Origin: Thermoclostridium sp.
GTDB lineage: Bacteria > Bacillota > Clostridia > DSM-8532
Direction: 5' to 3'
Length of the DNA: 38,476 bases
NCBI GenBank assembly: GCA_017995215.1
Contig: JAGOJH010000019.1
Coordinates: 1 to 38,476 of the forward strand
Below the pieces are notes generated by a model. It ran no database searches, was not told the origin of the DNA, and saw nothing but the letters and a program-made list of their open reading frames with translations. Below, in pieces: positions 18,075 to 26,349 of this stretch. A program made the position numbers and the translations under genes. Each line of letters starts with the position of its first letter. The first letter of the stretch is position 1.

Positions 18075-19604
18075 TTATTGCAGTATAGTTGTGGAACAGG
18101 GCGGTAATGTTATCAGCCCTTTTTCAATAAGAGGAGCGGAGTTGGCCGAATCGCACAACAAGCTGCCTCTGATTTTTACTTTTCCAGGGTGAAGCATTCC
18201 CAGATCCTCGCTAAGCTCACGATCGCTCAGATTATGCATCACCAGGATCGTACGGTTGCCCCATGTCATGGTGTATGCGCATATTTCAGCGTTCTGAGTA
18301 TCCAACCTGGCCATTTCGCCACGTGCAATCTCGGGAAAACGCTTCTTTAAACCAAGAATTTCTTTATAGAAGTTTAACAAGGAATTCTTATCATCAATTT
18401 GCGCGTCCACACCGTCCAGTTCGCTGATGGACTGGGCTGCCCCCGGAGGATTATTGGTAATGCCAGCAGGTTCGGTGGTTGACCACAGCATGGGCAGCCG
18501 CTTGTTCGGATCATTACCGGAACCGGTCATGCCAATTTCCTCACCATAATAGATAAATGGATTTCCAGGCATCAGCAAATAAATGGAAGCTGCCATTTTC
18601 TTCTTATTCAGATTTCTCATGAGAAAGCCCGCACTGCGTGCGTTATCATGGTTTGACAGGAATGGCGCATCAATTGCCACGGCGTTGGAATTTTTGATAG
18701 TATCATTCCACTTGCTGATCGCTTCAGCCAGATTCTCACCCTTCTGTGTGTTCAGGCTCTTTACAATCGTCCCGTCAACCTGGGAAAAGGGAAAGTTAAA
18801 AAAGCTGTCAATACCGCTTGAATAATATTTGGCAATGTTCAATGATGTTGTCCAGGCTTCTCCGACAAAATAAGCATCGGCCTTGTATTCTTTGACGCTG
18901 TCATTCAGCCATTTCATGAATTCCGCATTTTTGGCATCATTTCCGGTGTAATAGCTGGTTACAGCGTCAAGCCTGAAGCCATCCACACCGCGATCAATCC
19001 AGAACTTGGCGATGTTCAGAATTTCTGAACGAACAGCTTCGTTATCCAGGTTCAAGTCGGGCATGTCGGGTGAGAAACGTGCCTCATAATAGTATTGATC
19101 TGTAATTTTTGTGAACCCGCTTCCGGAGTATTCAGTGGTAAAATTATAGTAGTGGGTGTATTCGTTTTCTTCTCCATCCCACAGGCCTTCCACCGCTTTT
19201 CGAAACCACGGCATCATATCTGAGGTATGGTTCACCACCAGGTCGATAACTACCTTGATATCCCGTTTATCCGTTTCCTGCATCAACTCGTCAAAGTCAT
19301 CCATGGTGCCATATTGCGGATCTATCGCATAATAATCGGTAACATCATATTTGTGATAGGAGGGGGAGGGCATAATGGGCATCAGCCATATTCCGTCCGT
19401 ACCAAGGTCTTTACTGATATAATCCAGTTTATTGGTTACCCCTTTTAAATCACCAATACCATCCCCATCCGAGTCGTAAAAACTGCGCACAAATATTTCA
19501 TAGTAGCTGCGATAGTTGTCTGAATGCTTCGCGGAGCTCATATCCGAGCAGGAAGCAAAGAGAATCGCTGTGCAGATGATGATAGTGACTAAACGTGCTT
19601 TCAT
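18075..19604 (-). CDS. Alpha-amylase family lipoprotein, GH13
   Basis: A 509-residue glycosidase anchored on the cell surface. The signal peptide ends in lipobox LFASC with C19 the lipidated residue. The (beta/alpha)8 domain shows GIWLMPIMPSPSYHKYDVTDYY, DLVVNHTS, nucleophile D213 in GFRLDAV, acid/base E249 in FVGEAW, D320 in SNHDNAR, and a small C-terminal beta domain. The layout fits secreted dextrin-trimming alpha-amylases or neopullulanases. The ATG is 3 bases after the malG stop, so it is translationally linked to the transporter. Its job would be to shorten starch fragments at the membrane for uptake by MalEFG. Confidence 0.93.
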   Translation of the reverse strand: MKARLVTIIICTAILFASCSDMSSAKHSDNYRSYYEIFVRSFYDSDGDGIGDLKGVTNKLDYISKDLGTDGIWLMPIMPSPSYHKYDVTDYYAIDPQYGTMDDFDELMQETDKRDIKVVIDLVVNHTSDMMPWFRKAVEGLWDGEENEYTHYYNFTTEYSGSGFTKITDQYYYEARFSPDMPDLNLDNEAVRSEILNIAKFWIDRGVDGFRLDAVTSYYTGNDAKNAEFMKWLNDSVKEYKADAYFVGEAWTTSLNIAKYYSSGIDSFFNFPFSQVDGTIVKSLNTQKGENLAEAISKWNDTIKNSNAVAIDAPFLSNHDNARSAGFLMRNLNKKKMAASIYLLMPGNPFIYYGEEIGMTGSGNDPNKRLPMLWSTTEPAGITNNPPGAAQSISELDGVDAQIDDKNSLLNFYKEILGLKKRFPEIARGEMARLDTQNAEICAYTMTWGNRTILVMHNLSDRELSEDLGMLHPGKVKIRGSLLCDSANSAPLIEKGLITLPPCSTTILQ

Positions 19605-19607
19605 ACC

Positions 19608-20462
19608 CTATCCCTTAACTCCCCCGGCTGTAACACCTTCCACATAGTATTTCTGCATCTTGATAAACAGCAGTGTGATGGGGATGGATATCAACACAGC
19701 TCCCGCGCAAAATTGCGTGAAGTATTGATAGATGTTTTCCCTTGTCAGCATTTGCCACAGCCCTAACGCGATGGTATAGTTGTTATAGTTGTCCTTCATG
19801 ATGACGCTGACAAAAATGAAATCAAGCCATGGTGCCATAAACGCCATTAATGCCGTATAAATGACAATGGGCCTGGACAGTGGAAGAATGATCTTCCAAA
19901 AGACCATATTCTGGGAAGCTCCGTCGATGGTTGCTGCTTCGTCCAGCGATTTGGGGATCGTATCAAAAAAGCCTTTGGCGATATAATAGCTCAGCCCCGC
20001 ACCGCCCGAATAGATTAAAACAAGGGACACAAGGGATTGGGCCAATCCCATGGCTTTAAGAAGAAAATAGATGGCGATCATGGACATAAAGCCCGGGAAC
20101 ATCCCCAAAATCAATCCGATATTCATCATGGCCTTTCTTGCTTTAAAGCGTAAACGGCTGAGCGAATAACTGGTCATCAGGTTTAAAATAGTTGTGATGA
20201 TACAGCTGAATACGGCGATGACAAAGGTGTTCATAAACCAGCGGGGATAGTTGAACAGCTCGGTTTGTGTAAAAAGCCTGGTATAGTTGCCGAAGGTATA
20301 TTCTTTCGGAAATATATAAGGAGTCCATGCGCCTGGTTCTGCCCGGAAGGATGTGATAACAAGCCATATGATTGGCAATATCCATATCACCGACAGTACC
20401 GTTAAAATAATATAAATGATAGTGTTGGCAGTACTGCTACGTTTTTTCTTACCCTCTTTCAT
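19608..20462 (-). CDS. malG: Maltodextrin ABC transporter permease MalG
   Basis: A 284-residue membrane protein with about six helices (IIYIILTVLSVIWILPIIWLVITSF at the start). The cytoplasmic EAA loop is SLDEAATIDGASQNMVFWKIILPLSRP, the contact site for the ATPase. The first helix and the spacing fit the MalG/CUT1 family. The start ATG 20462 overlaps the malF stop by four bases (ATGA), showing coupled translation. It partners MalF to form the channel. No ATPase gene lies in the window, so a shared MsmX/MalK-like ATPase encoded elsewhere is likely. Confidence 0.93.
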   Translation of the reverse strand: MKEGKKKRSSTANTIIYIILTVLSVIWILPIIWLVITSFRAEPGAWTPYIFPKEYTFGNYTRLFTQTELFNYPRWFMNTFVIAVFSCIITTILNLMTSYSLSRLRFKARKAMMNIGLILGMFPGFMSMIAIYFLLKAMGLAQSLVSLVLIYSGGAGLSYYIAKGFFDTIPKSLDEAATIDGASQNMVFWKIILPLSRPIVIYTALMAFMAPWLDFIFVSVIMKDNYNNYTIALGLWQMLTRENIYQYFTQFCAGAVLISIPITLLFIKMQKYYVEGVTAGGVKG

Positions 20463-21955
20463 TGGAACATACCCTCCTTTTTCACAGAGCTGGAGGAATT
20501 ATAAACAATCAGAGAAATAACCGCGGAGATAACAAAGATGATAATGCCTATTGTTGAAGCCAGGTTGTAATCCTGGAAATTGACAGTCAGCTTATAAAGC
20601 CAAGTAACAAGAAGGTCTGTTTTCCCCGCCTGATAATAATCCAGGGCCAGGGGATTCCCTCCGCTTAGAAGATAAATGACATTAAAGTTATTCAGGTTTG
20701 ATACAAACTGCGTAATCAGGTACGGGGTTGTTACAAACAGCATATATGGAAGCGTTATTTTTGTAAATGTTTTAACGGGCCCGGCACCGTCTATGGTGGC
20801 ACTTTCATAGAGTTCAGCGGGAATATTCATTAGAATTCCGCTTGTAATCAGCATCGTATAGGGCACGCCAACCCATATGTTTACAATGATAACAGTGACC
20901 TTTGCAATAATCGCGTCGGACAGGAATTTAACAGGTGCTATCCCCAGGTAACCCAACAGAATATTCACAGCGCCCCGGTCATCGAGCAATCTGGACATCA
21001 GAAGCAACGTAACAAACTGGGGCACTGCAATGGTGATAACAAATATCGTGCGCCACATTTTTTTCAGCTTGATCCCGCTTTTGTTAATCATGATGGCCAG
21101 CAGCATGCCAAGAACATAATTTGAAAAGGTCGCAAAAAACGCCCAGATGATTGTCCATGAAAAAATACCCTTAAAGGTGGTGGCCAGAATGCCGCTGCCA
21201 GATAATATTTTACTGAAATTTTCCAACCCAACCCATGTAAATAAAGAACCGGGAGGCTGATGGTTTTTATCATAATTAGTGAAGGCAATTAAAATCATAA
21301 AAATCAAGGGCAATACCGTAAAAAAGACGACACCGAGTGTTGGCAGGGATAAGAAGGTTATATGAAGCCTTTTATCCAGCAATTCCCGGGTATCGTCAAC
21401 AATTGAGTTCAGCTTTTTGCCCTCTTTTTTAAGCAGCTGATTATGCCAGGACACGCGTATATTGGCAAAATATACTGCCAGAATTGCAATGCTTATCGCA
21501 ATGGTCAATACGGAAAATAGCAGGATTAACATGGAATTATCACCCTGCACATATCTGTAAATCTGATCGGCTTCATCCCATACCTGCTTTTTTTCTGCGA
21601 TGCCCAATGTGGGGAACAGCTGTAACTGACCCCAGCCAAAGGAGATCATATAGACGATATAGAATAATTGCAGGGCTAAAAACCCAAGTCCGCGGATCAC
21701 CTGGCCCCGAAGCAAACAGCCGGATCCCATGATGAAATAAGATAGCTTCGTGGGAAGATCACCTTTGAAGAAGGTAGTAAAAAAGTATTTTAAACCATTG
21801 ATAATGCTTTTAAATAAAGAAACAATGGATTTGCCTGCTTTAGAAATAAAAGCAACGAAGTTTTGACGAAAATTTTTAACGCTCTGTAAAAGACGAACGA
21901 TTACTTTTTTATACCAGGGCAGTGTGACATAATCGATATATTGCATTTCTCTCAC
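20459..21955 (-). CDS. malF: Maltodextrin ABC transporter permease MalF, extended N-terminus
   Basis: A 498-residue permease. The EAA loop is ELYESATIDGAGPVKTFTKITLPYM. Compared with compact CUT1 permeases of about 290 residues it has some 200 extra N-terminal residues with an amphipathic, basic stretch and about three more hydrophobic segments, as in the large MalF proteins of many Firmicutes. I prefer GTG 21955: AAGGA (21967-21963) is 7 bases upstream of it, but only 1 base from the in-frame TTG at 21961. It lies downstream of malE beyond a strong hairpin, so it may be expressed below malE. It pairs with MalG. Confidence 0.92.
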   Translation of the reverse strand: MREMQYIDYVTLPWYKKVIVRLLQSVKNFRQNFVAFISKAGKSIVSLFKSIINGLKYFFTTFFKGDLPTKLSYFIMGSGCLLRGQVIRGLGFLALQLFYIVYMISFGWGQLQLFPTLGIAEKKQVWDEADQIYRYVQGDNSMLILLFSVLTIAISIAILAVYFANIRVSWHNQLLKKEGKKLNSIVDDTRELLDKRLHITFLSLPTLGVVFFTVLPLIFMILIAFTNYDKNHQPPGSLFTWVGLENFSKILSGSGILATTFKGIFSWTIIWAFFATFSNYVLGMLLAIMINKSGIKLKKMWRTIFVITIAVPQFVTLLLMSRLLDDRGAVNILLGYLGIAPVKFLSDAIIAKVTVIIVNIWVGVPYTMLITSGILMNIPAELYESATIDGAGPVKTFTKITLPYMLFVTTPYLITQFVSNLNNFNVIYLLSGGNPLALDYYQAGKTDLLVTWLYKLTVNFQDYNLASTIGIIIFVISAVISLIVYNSSSSVKKEGMFQ

Positions 21956-21961
21956 ATCCAA

Positions 21962-22316
21962 TTCCTTTTAATGTTCGACCCAACTCATCTGAAAGCCAAG
22001 AGCGTTGTTAAAAATGTCCCACAAATTGACGCATGCCAGGATTTCAATGCAGAAACCATTCGGAAAAGTGTATGAAATCTATTGAAAAATCACATATATC
22101 ATGCATGAAATACTGAATCGGAGTTTTTATGTATAATATATGATGATTTTCAGGGTAGAGCAGTGAAATAGTGATATTCCGATGCTTTTATCGGCGAAGT
22201 GGAAACCGGCTTACCCCGAGGCTCGTTTTAGACAAGGGCCCAAATTTCGCCAGGGGCTGCCTTAGTTGACAAAAACAACTGTGGGTGGCAGTTGCCACCC
22301 ACAGATACTGTTGATA
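21962..22316. other. malE-malF intergenic region
   Basis: 355 bases without a supportable gene. It holds the hairpin at 22279-22304 close to the malE stop and the malF ribosome site at its other end. Internal palindromes such as ATCATGCATGA near 22100 are short. It may be an untranslated spacer that sets mRNA stability between malE and malFG. Confidence 0.6.
22279..22304 (-). terminator. Strong hairpin after malE, attenuating terminator
   Basis: Perfect 12-bp arms CTGTGGGTGGCA (22279-22290) and TGCCACCCACAG (22293-22304) with a 2-base loop. On the minus strand they are followed by TTGTTTTTGTC. It lies 13 bases past the malE stop and before malFG, the usual place for a leaky terminator or mRNA-stabilising stem that lets the binding protein be made in excess of the permeases. 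Confidence 0.8.
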
Positions 22317-23555
22317 TTAACCACCAACGATTTGAGCAACCATTGCATCGAGCATTTCCTTGATGGGCTTGGAATAATCCTTTGCTTCCATAGCTGTTCC
22401 AAATGCTTCTGCAGGGGACCAGTAAGAGCCTAAAACATCCTTCTGTGAGGTGGCATGCTGGTTTTGCTCTGCAAGTGCTGCCAAAGCAATATTTGCTTTA
22501 ACCTTATCGCTGGAAGCTGCCTTGATATTGGATGGCCCCATGGCGCGAGTCTCAAAACGGATAACCTGGTTTTGCTCATTGGTGAGCCATTCGGCAAGGT
22601 TCATAGCATCAACAGGGGACTTTGTCTGACTGCTAACGCCAACAAGCTTATAACCTGCAAAGCTGCCCATTTGTACTTGTTCGGAGCCCAGCGTGAATGT
22701 CGGCAGTTTGGTTGCTGCATAGTTATCACCCAAAATGGTTTTAATATCTTCCGCATTCCAGGTGCCGCTGACGCCGGCTGCTATTTCGCTGCCGATTCCT
22801 CCCTTTAATACAGCGTCATCGCCGGTTACAAATGCCGGATGAGCGGTGAAGGCTTTAATCGCTTCGCCGGCTTTAACACCTTTTTCGTTGTTGAAATCAC
22901 ACTGTTGTTTTCCGTCTTTGCCAACGGTCAGGGTCCCGCCTGCACCCAGGAAGAAAGAAGCGATATACCATCCATTGGATACATCCATGAAAACCTTCTT
23001 GCCCTTGGCTTTGGCAACTTCAAGCATCTTGTCAAGAGATTTCACATCATCCGCTGTAAAGACACTCTTGTCATAATACATAAAGTATCCATTGTCGGCT
23101 GTTTCAGGATATGCATACAGTTTTCCATCAACCGTGGAGGCTTCAATGGAACCGGCCATGTTTTCCGCCGTTATCTTGTCTTTGTTGCGGGTAATCTCGT
23201 ATAAGGCTCCGGCATTGACCAAATCCTTGATTTGGTCATTTGCGAATGCAAATACGTCTGCAGCAGCAGCAGGGTCTTCGAGAACCTTCGTTTTTGCATC
23301 GGCTTCGCTGACAACACCAAATGTAATGTTATAGTCCTTATCGGGGTTTGCTGCTTTAAATCCGTCTGCCATCGTAGCCAGCATCGCCTGATCTTCCTGA
23401 GAACCCCATACCTTCAGAGTAACTGTCTGCTTTGGAACTGCAGTTGGAGTTTTGTCCGGAGTTTTGGTGGGGGTCGGGGAAGGTGTGGGTACACAACCTG
23501 TAAACACTGCTGTAATCAATAGTACTGACAACATGATTGCCACAAACTTTTTCAT
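22317..23555 (-). CDS. malE: Maltodextrin-binding lipoprotein MalE
   Basis: A 412-residue extracellular solute-binding protein (family 1). The signal peptide ends in lipobox VFTGC with C21 lipidated, followed by a Pro/Thr linker (PTPSPTPTKTPDKTP) that holds the domain off the membrane. The mature domain starts TLKVWGSQEDQAMLATMADGF and contains YPETADNGYFMYYDKSVF, typical of maltose/maltodextrin-binding proteins. AGAGG precedes ATG 23555, only 17 bases after the regulator gene. Together with MalF and MalG it forms the uptake system. The exact ligand (maltose or longer dextrin) is inferred from the amylase, malQ and glgP neighbours. Confidence 0.92.
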   Translation of the reverse strand: MKKFVAIMLSVLLITAVFTGCVPTPSPTPTKTPDKTPTAVPKQTVTLKVWGSQEDQAMLATMADGFKAANPDKDYNITFGVVSEADAKTKVLEDPAAAADVFAFANDQIKDLVNAGALYEITRNKDKITAENMAGSIEASTVDGKLYAYPETADNGYFMYYDKSVFTADDVKSLDKMLEVAKAKGKKVFMDVSNGWYIASFFLGAGGTLTVGKDGKQQCDFNNEKGVKAGEAIKAFTAHPAFVTGDDAVLKGGIGSEIAAGVSGTWNAEDIKTILGDNYAATKLPTFTLGSEQVQMGSFAGYKLVGVSSQTKSPVDAMNLAEWLTNEQNQVIRFETRAMGPSNIKAASSDKVKANIALAALAEQNQHATSQKDVLGSYWSPAEAFGTAMEAKDYSKPIKEMLDAMVAQIVGG

Positions 23556-23572
23556 AACACAACCTCTTTCCT

Positions 23573-24613
23573 TTATTTTTTATTCAGCAGTTTATCTGCT
23601 AATAAACAATGAATAGAATGACCCTTTATCAGTTCAGTCCCTAAAATAATATTTTGCGAAACCATATCGTATTCAATATTTTGGATCAGCAGCTCCACAC
23701 TTGTCATGGCAATTTCGCAAGATGGCTGCTTCACGGTTGCCAATGTGGGATGGTAATATTTCGTGGCTTCAATGCCATCAAAACCAATGATGGAAATATC
23801 GCCCGGTACGGTCAGGCCATTGTCAAATATAGCTTTAGCCGCTCCTATAGCCATCACATCCGACATGGCAAATATTGCTGAATACTTAATATTTCCAAAT
23901 TGTAGAGAATTATTTATCGCTGCATACGCATCTTCATACGTAAATTTTGACTGAATGAAAAGCGCTTCATCGAACTCTACGCCATGCTCACGATAGCTTT
24001 GCAAAGCACCCATATATCTTTTATAGATGGAGTCACGGTCCAGCAGCTGGCCGCCGAGAATGGCAATTCTTTGATGACCCATTTCAAACAGGTAATCCAC
24101 TGCTGTCTTCGCGGCGTCCCTATCATCGATACAAACACTGGAAACATTGTTTAAATTCAACCCTTCAGCGGACATGGTTGAAAACACACAAGGCACATTC
24201 ATTTCTTCGAGCCGGTCAGTTTTTAGCGAGGGGCTGCCGCCTAAAAAAATCACTCCAACGGCCTTTCTTTCTGATATAAGCCGGAAGGCAGTGTCCACTT
24301 CGTTCTCGTTCTCGTCAATGTAATGTACCAGTGAGATGTATTTTGTTTTGATAATTTCCGATTGAATCTTTTCAATAATCTGCCCAAAAAACTGGTTGTG
24401 CATTCCCTTTACAATGATGCAGATAATATTCGAGCTGATCTGTTTCAAATTCTTTGCATTCGCATTGGGGAAATAACCCAACTCATTGATTACATCCAAC
24501 ACTTTTTGCCTGGTTTCTTTGTTCACATCCGGCAAATTGTTTATCACACGGGAAACAGTACTGACAGAAACCTTTGCAAGCTTCGATATCTCTTTGATCG
24601 TTGGGTTTGCCAT
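23573..24613 (-). CDS. LacI-family transcriptional regulator of the maltodextrin operon
   Basis: A 346-residue repressor or activator. The N-terminal helix-turn-helix (TIKEISKLAKVSVSTVSRVINN) and hinge helix are classic LacI/GalR, followed by a periplasmic-binding-protein-like sensor domain (AIFAMSDVMAIGAAKAIFDNG, ISIIGFDG). It is the first gene of the operon, 17 bases before malE, so it probably controls its own synthesis through the palindrome at 24652-24669. The GGGGGG ribosome site lies about 8 bases before ATG 24613. The effector is presumably maltose or a maltodextrin, inferred from context. Confidence 0.92.
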   Translation of the reverse strand: MANPTIKEISKLAKVSVSTVSRVINNLPDVNKETRQKVLDVINELGYFPNANAKNLKQISSNIICIIVKGMHNQFFGQIIEKIQSEIIKTKYISLVHYIDENENEVDTAFRLISERKAVGVIFLGGSPSLKTDRLEEMNVPCVFSTMSAEGLNLNNVSSVCIDDRDAAKTAVDYLFEMGHQRIAILGGQLLDRDSIYKRYMGALQSYREHGVEFDEALFIQSKFTYEDAYAAINNSLQFGNIKYSAIFAMSDVMAIGAAKAIFDNGLTVPGDISIIGFDGIEATKYYHPTLATVKQPSCEIAMTSVELLIQNIEYDMVSQNIILGTELIKGHSIHCLLADKLLNKK

Positions 24614-24651
24614 TCAGTTCGCCCCCCTTTTTGGACAAAATACATAATGAA

Positions 24652-24715
24652 AACGTTACCGGTATCGTTACCATATGTACAATTTGATTATATTCCCTGC
24701 TTTTTTATTTGTCAA
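24652..24715 (-). promoter_or_regulatory. Consensus sigma-A promoter with LacI-type operator
   Basis: On the minus strand, TTGACA (24715-24710), 17 bases, then TATAAT (24692-24687): both boxes match consensus exactly. Transcription should start near 24680. The 18-bp imperfect palindrome AACGTTACCGGTATCGTT (24652-24669, one mismatch) lies about +11 to +28, where a bound LacI-family protein would block elongation. It serves lacI-malEFG-amylase-malQ-glgP. Confidence 0.85.
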
Positions 24716-25048
24716 TACGAAATTAATGAGACCATCAAAAAGGCTTTATAATAACCGTCACTTGGACAGTGGGGGACTGTTCACACACCCCTTATATCCA
24801 ACCCCTGCACGAAAATTTTCAATTTACCCAAAGGAAATATATGATATAATCTTGTTGAGAGACTGTGAACATGAATAAGTTTCAGATAAGCTTAAGAATT
24901 TAACAATGGTGTGGTTGTGTTTGGACATAATGCAACTGAACCTGAAGTAAACGGGCCATGAGGGGGTTAGTATCAATCATCATGTTGAATATTCTGTCAA
25001 GCTTTTAATTATTTATGTTCTGCAAAAAAATTTGCAAAGGAGTTTAAT
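24716..25048. other. Intergenic region between the divergent mal operon and GNAT gene
   Basis: About 330 bases with no convincing gene; a 67-codon open frame here lacks a ribosome site and family features. It carries the motif GGGGGACTGTTCAC at 24771-24784, repeated in inverse orientation at 28941-28954. Confidence 0.5.
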
Positions 25049-25468
25049 ATGTTTTCGATTGATTATGCAACTGAACAGGATCGCACCTTCTGGCGTACAC
25101 TGGATAAATATATTAGTGATGAAGAGTTATCTTTAAAAATCAGGGATAAACGGTGTTACATCATCAAAGATGATGATCGTCCGGCTGGCATCATGCGATA
25201 CAATCTGTTTTGGGATCTGATTCCGTTTCTTAACATGATCCATTTTGAACAATCCTTCCAGGGCAAGGGTTTTGGGACCAAAGCGATGATTCATTGGGAA
25301 AATGAAATGCGCCAATTGGGTCATCAAATTGCAATGACATCAACGATGGTTGAAGAAACCTCTCAACACTTTTATCGTAAACTGGGTTATAAGGATTGCG
25401 GTTGTCTGATTAAAGATTTCCCACCCTATGTTGAAACGATGGAAATGTTCATGATGAAACAGCTGTGA
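25049..25468 (+). CDS. GNAT N-acetyltransferase
   Basis: A 139-residue acetyltransferase. The acetyl-CoA motif is FEQSFQGKGFGTKAMIHWENEMRQLG, followed by HFYRKLGYKDCGC, the usual family C-terminal strand. AAGGAG lies about 7 bases before ATG 25049. The acceptor is unknown. It ends 13 bases before the tag gene on the same strand, so the two are probably cotranscribed together with the small membrane protein. Confidence 0.87.
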   Translation: MFSIDYATEQDRTFWRTLDKYISDEELSLKIRDKRCYIIKDDDRPAGIMRYNLFWDLIPFLNMIHFEQSFQGKGFGTKAMIHWENEMRQLGHQIAMTSTMVEETSQHFYRKLGYKDCGCLIKDFPPYVETMEMFMMKQL

Positions 25469-25481
25469 AACGAGGTGCTTT

Positions 25482-26069
25482 ATGACTGAAAAAACAAGAT
25501 GCAAATGGGCGGGAGATATCCCCATATACATAGACTACCATGACAACGAATGGGGACGGCCTGTACATGATGATTTGAAGCTGTTTGAAATGCTTATTCT
25601 GGAAGGTATGCAGGCAGGGCTTGCGTGGATAACCGTACTTAACAAGAGAGAAGCATTCAGATTGGCTTTTGACGGGTTTGACCCGAAAAAAGTGGCCTCA
25701 TATGATGATGCTAAAATTCAGCAACTCATGACAAACGAAAAAATAATCCGAAACCGATTGAAAATTCATGCGGCGGTTAACAATGCCAGGCTTTTTTTAA
25801 AGGTTGCAGAGGAACACGGCAGCTTCGATAAATTCATATGGGCATATGTGAATGATAAGCCTGTTACAAGTCACTGGCTGAAGCAAGAAGATATGCCCGT
25901 CAGCACTCCGATTTCTGACAAGATCAGCAAAGACCTGAAAAAAATGGGCTTTAAGTTTGTTGGCTCGACTATCGTTTATTCGTTCATGCAAGCCATTGGT
26001 ATGGTCAATGATCATACCACGGATTGTTTTGTGTATAAGCAGTTATCAGGTAAACAGGGGAGGGAATGA
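25482..26069 (+). CDS. tag: DNA-3-methyladenine glycosylase I
   Basis: A 195-residue DNA repair enzyme that excises 3-methyladenine. The zinc clamp is complete: C7 (RCKW), H20 (YHDNEWG), H178 and C182 (NDHTTDC). E41 and W49 in LEGMQAGLAW line the base pocket, matching E. coli Glu38 and Trp46. The length is normal for the family. ATG 25482 follows a GAGG site. It sits in a short plus-strand unit after the GNAT gene; nothing indicates an adaptive (Ada) response here. Confidence 0.94.
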   Translation: MTEKTRCKWAGDIPIYIDYHDNEWGRPVHDDLKLFEMLILEGMQAGLAWITVLNKREAFRLAFDGFDPKKVASYDDAKIQQLMTNEKIIRNRLKIHAAVNNARLFLKVAEEHGSFDKFIWAYVNDKPVTSHWLKQEDMPVSTPISDKISKDLKKMGFKFVGSTIVYSFMQAIGMVNDHTTDCFVYKQLSGKQGRE

Positions 26070-26070
26070 T

Positions 26071-26220
26071 ATGTTTAAATCGGAAGCTGGCTTTCAAAAA
26101 ACAGTTGTTATTCTTCTTATCGTTATCACTTGTATTTTGTTTTATGGATTAGTTAGAGATATAGCTTACGATATGGGAAGGTCTGCGGCTTATGAAGAAA
26201 TGCAAAGCCTACAGCAATAG
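26071..26220 (+). CDS. Small single-pass membrane protein
   Basis: 49 residues starting at ATG 26071, with a strong GGGAGGG site about 7 bases upstream inside the end of tag. Residues 10-27 (KTVVILLIVITCILFYGL) form one membrane helix; a short charged tail (VRDIAYDMGRSAAYEEM) follows. It has no recognisable family. The good ribosome site, codon pattern and position directly before a terminator support a real gene. It may be membrane-bound with a cytoplasmic or external amphipathic tail; no function can be proposed. Confidence 0.65.
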   Translation: MFKSEAGFQKTVVILLIVITCILFYGLVRDIAYDMGRSAAYEEMQSLQQ

Positions 26221-26308
26221 GAGATCAGTATGCTGAGATAACCTCCAAGCGGGGCCCTGAGTTAAAAGCATTTCAAATCACTATTTTTTCAATATCGATA
26301 ACAAGATA

Positions 26309-26336
26309 AAGAGCTGCCTTGCGGGGCAGCTCTTTT
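26309..26336. terminator. Bidirectional terminator
   Basis: Arms AAGAGCTGCC (26309-26318) and GGCAGCTCTT (26325-26334) form a 10-bp stem with TTTT on the plus side and CTTTATCTTGTT on the minus side. It lies between the convergent small membrane protein and the GH9 gene and should serve both. Confidence 0.85.
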
Positions 26337-26349
26337 ACACGATTCAACT

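Noticed and set aside
22839-23522. Several plus-strand frames opposite malE
   Set aside because: Antisense shadows of an intact binding-protein gene.
24675-24878. 67-codon plus-strand frame
   Set aside because: Begins inside the mal promoter, has no ribosome site and spans a repeat motif.
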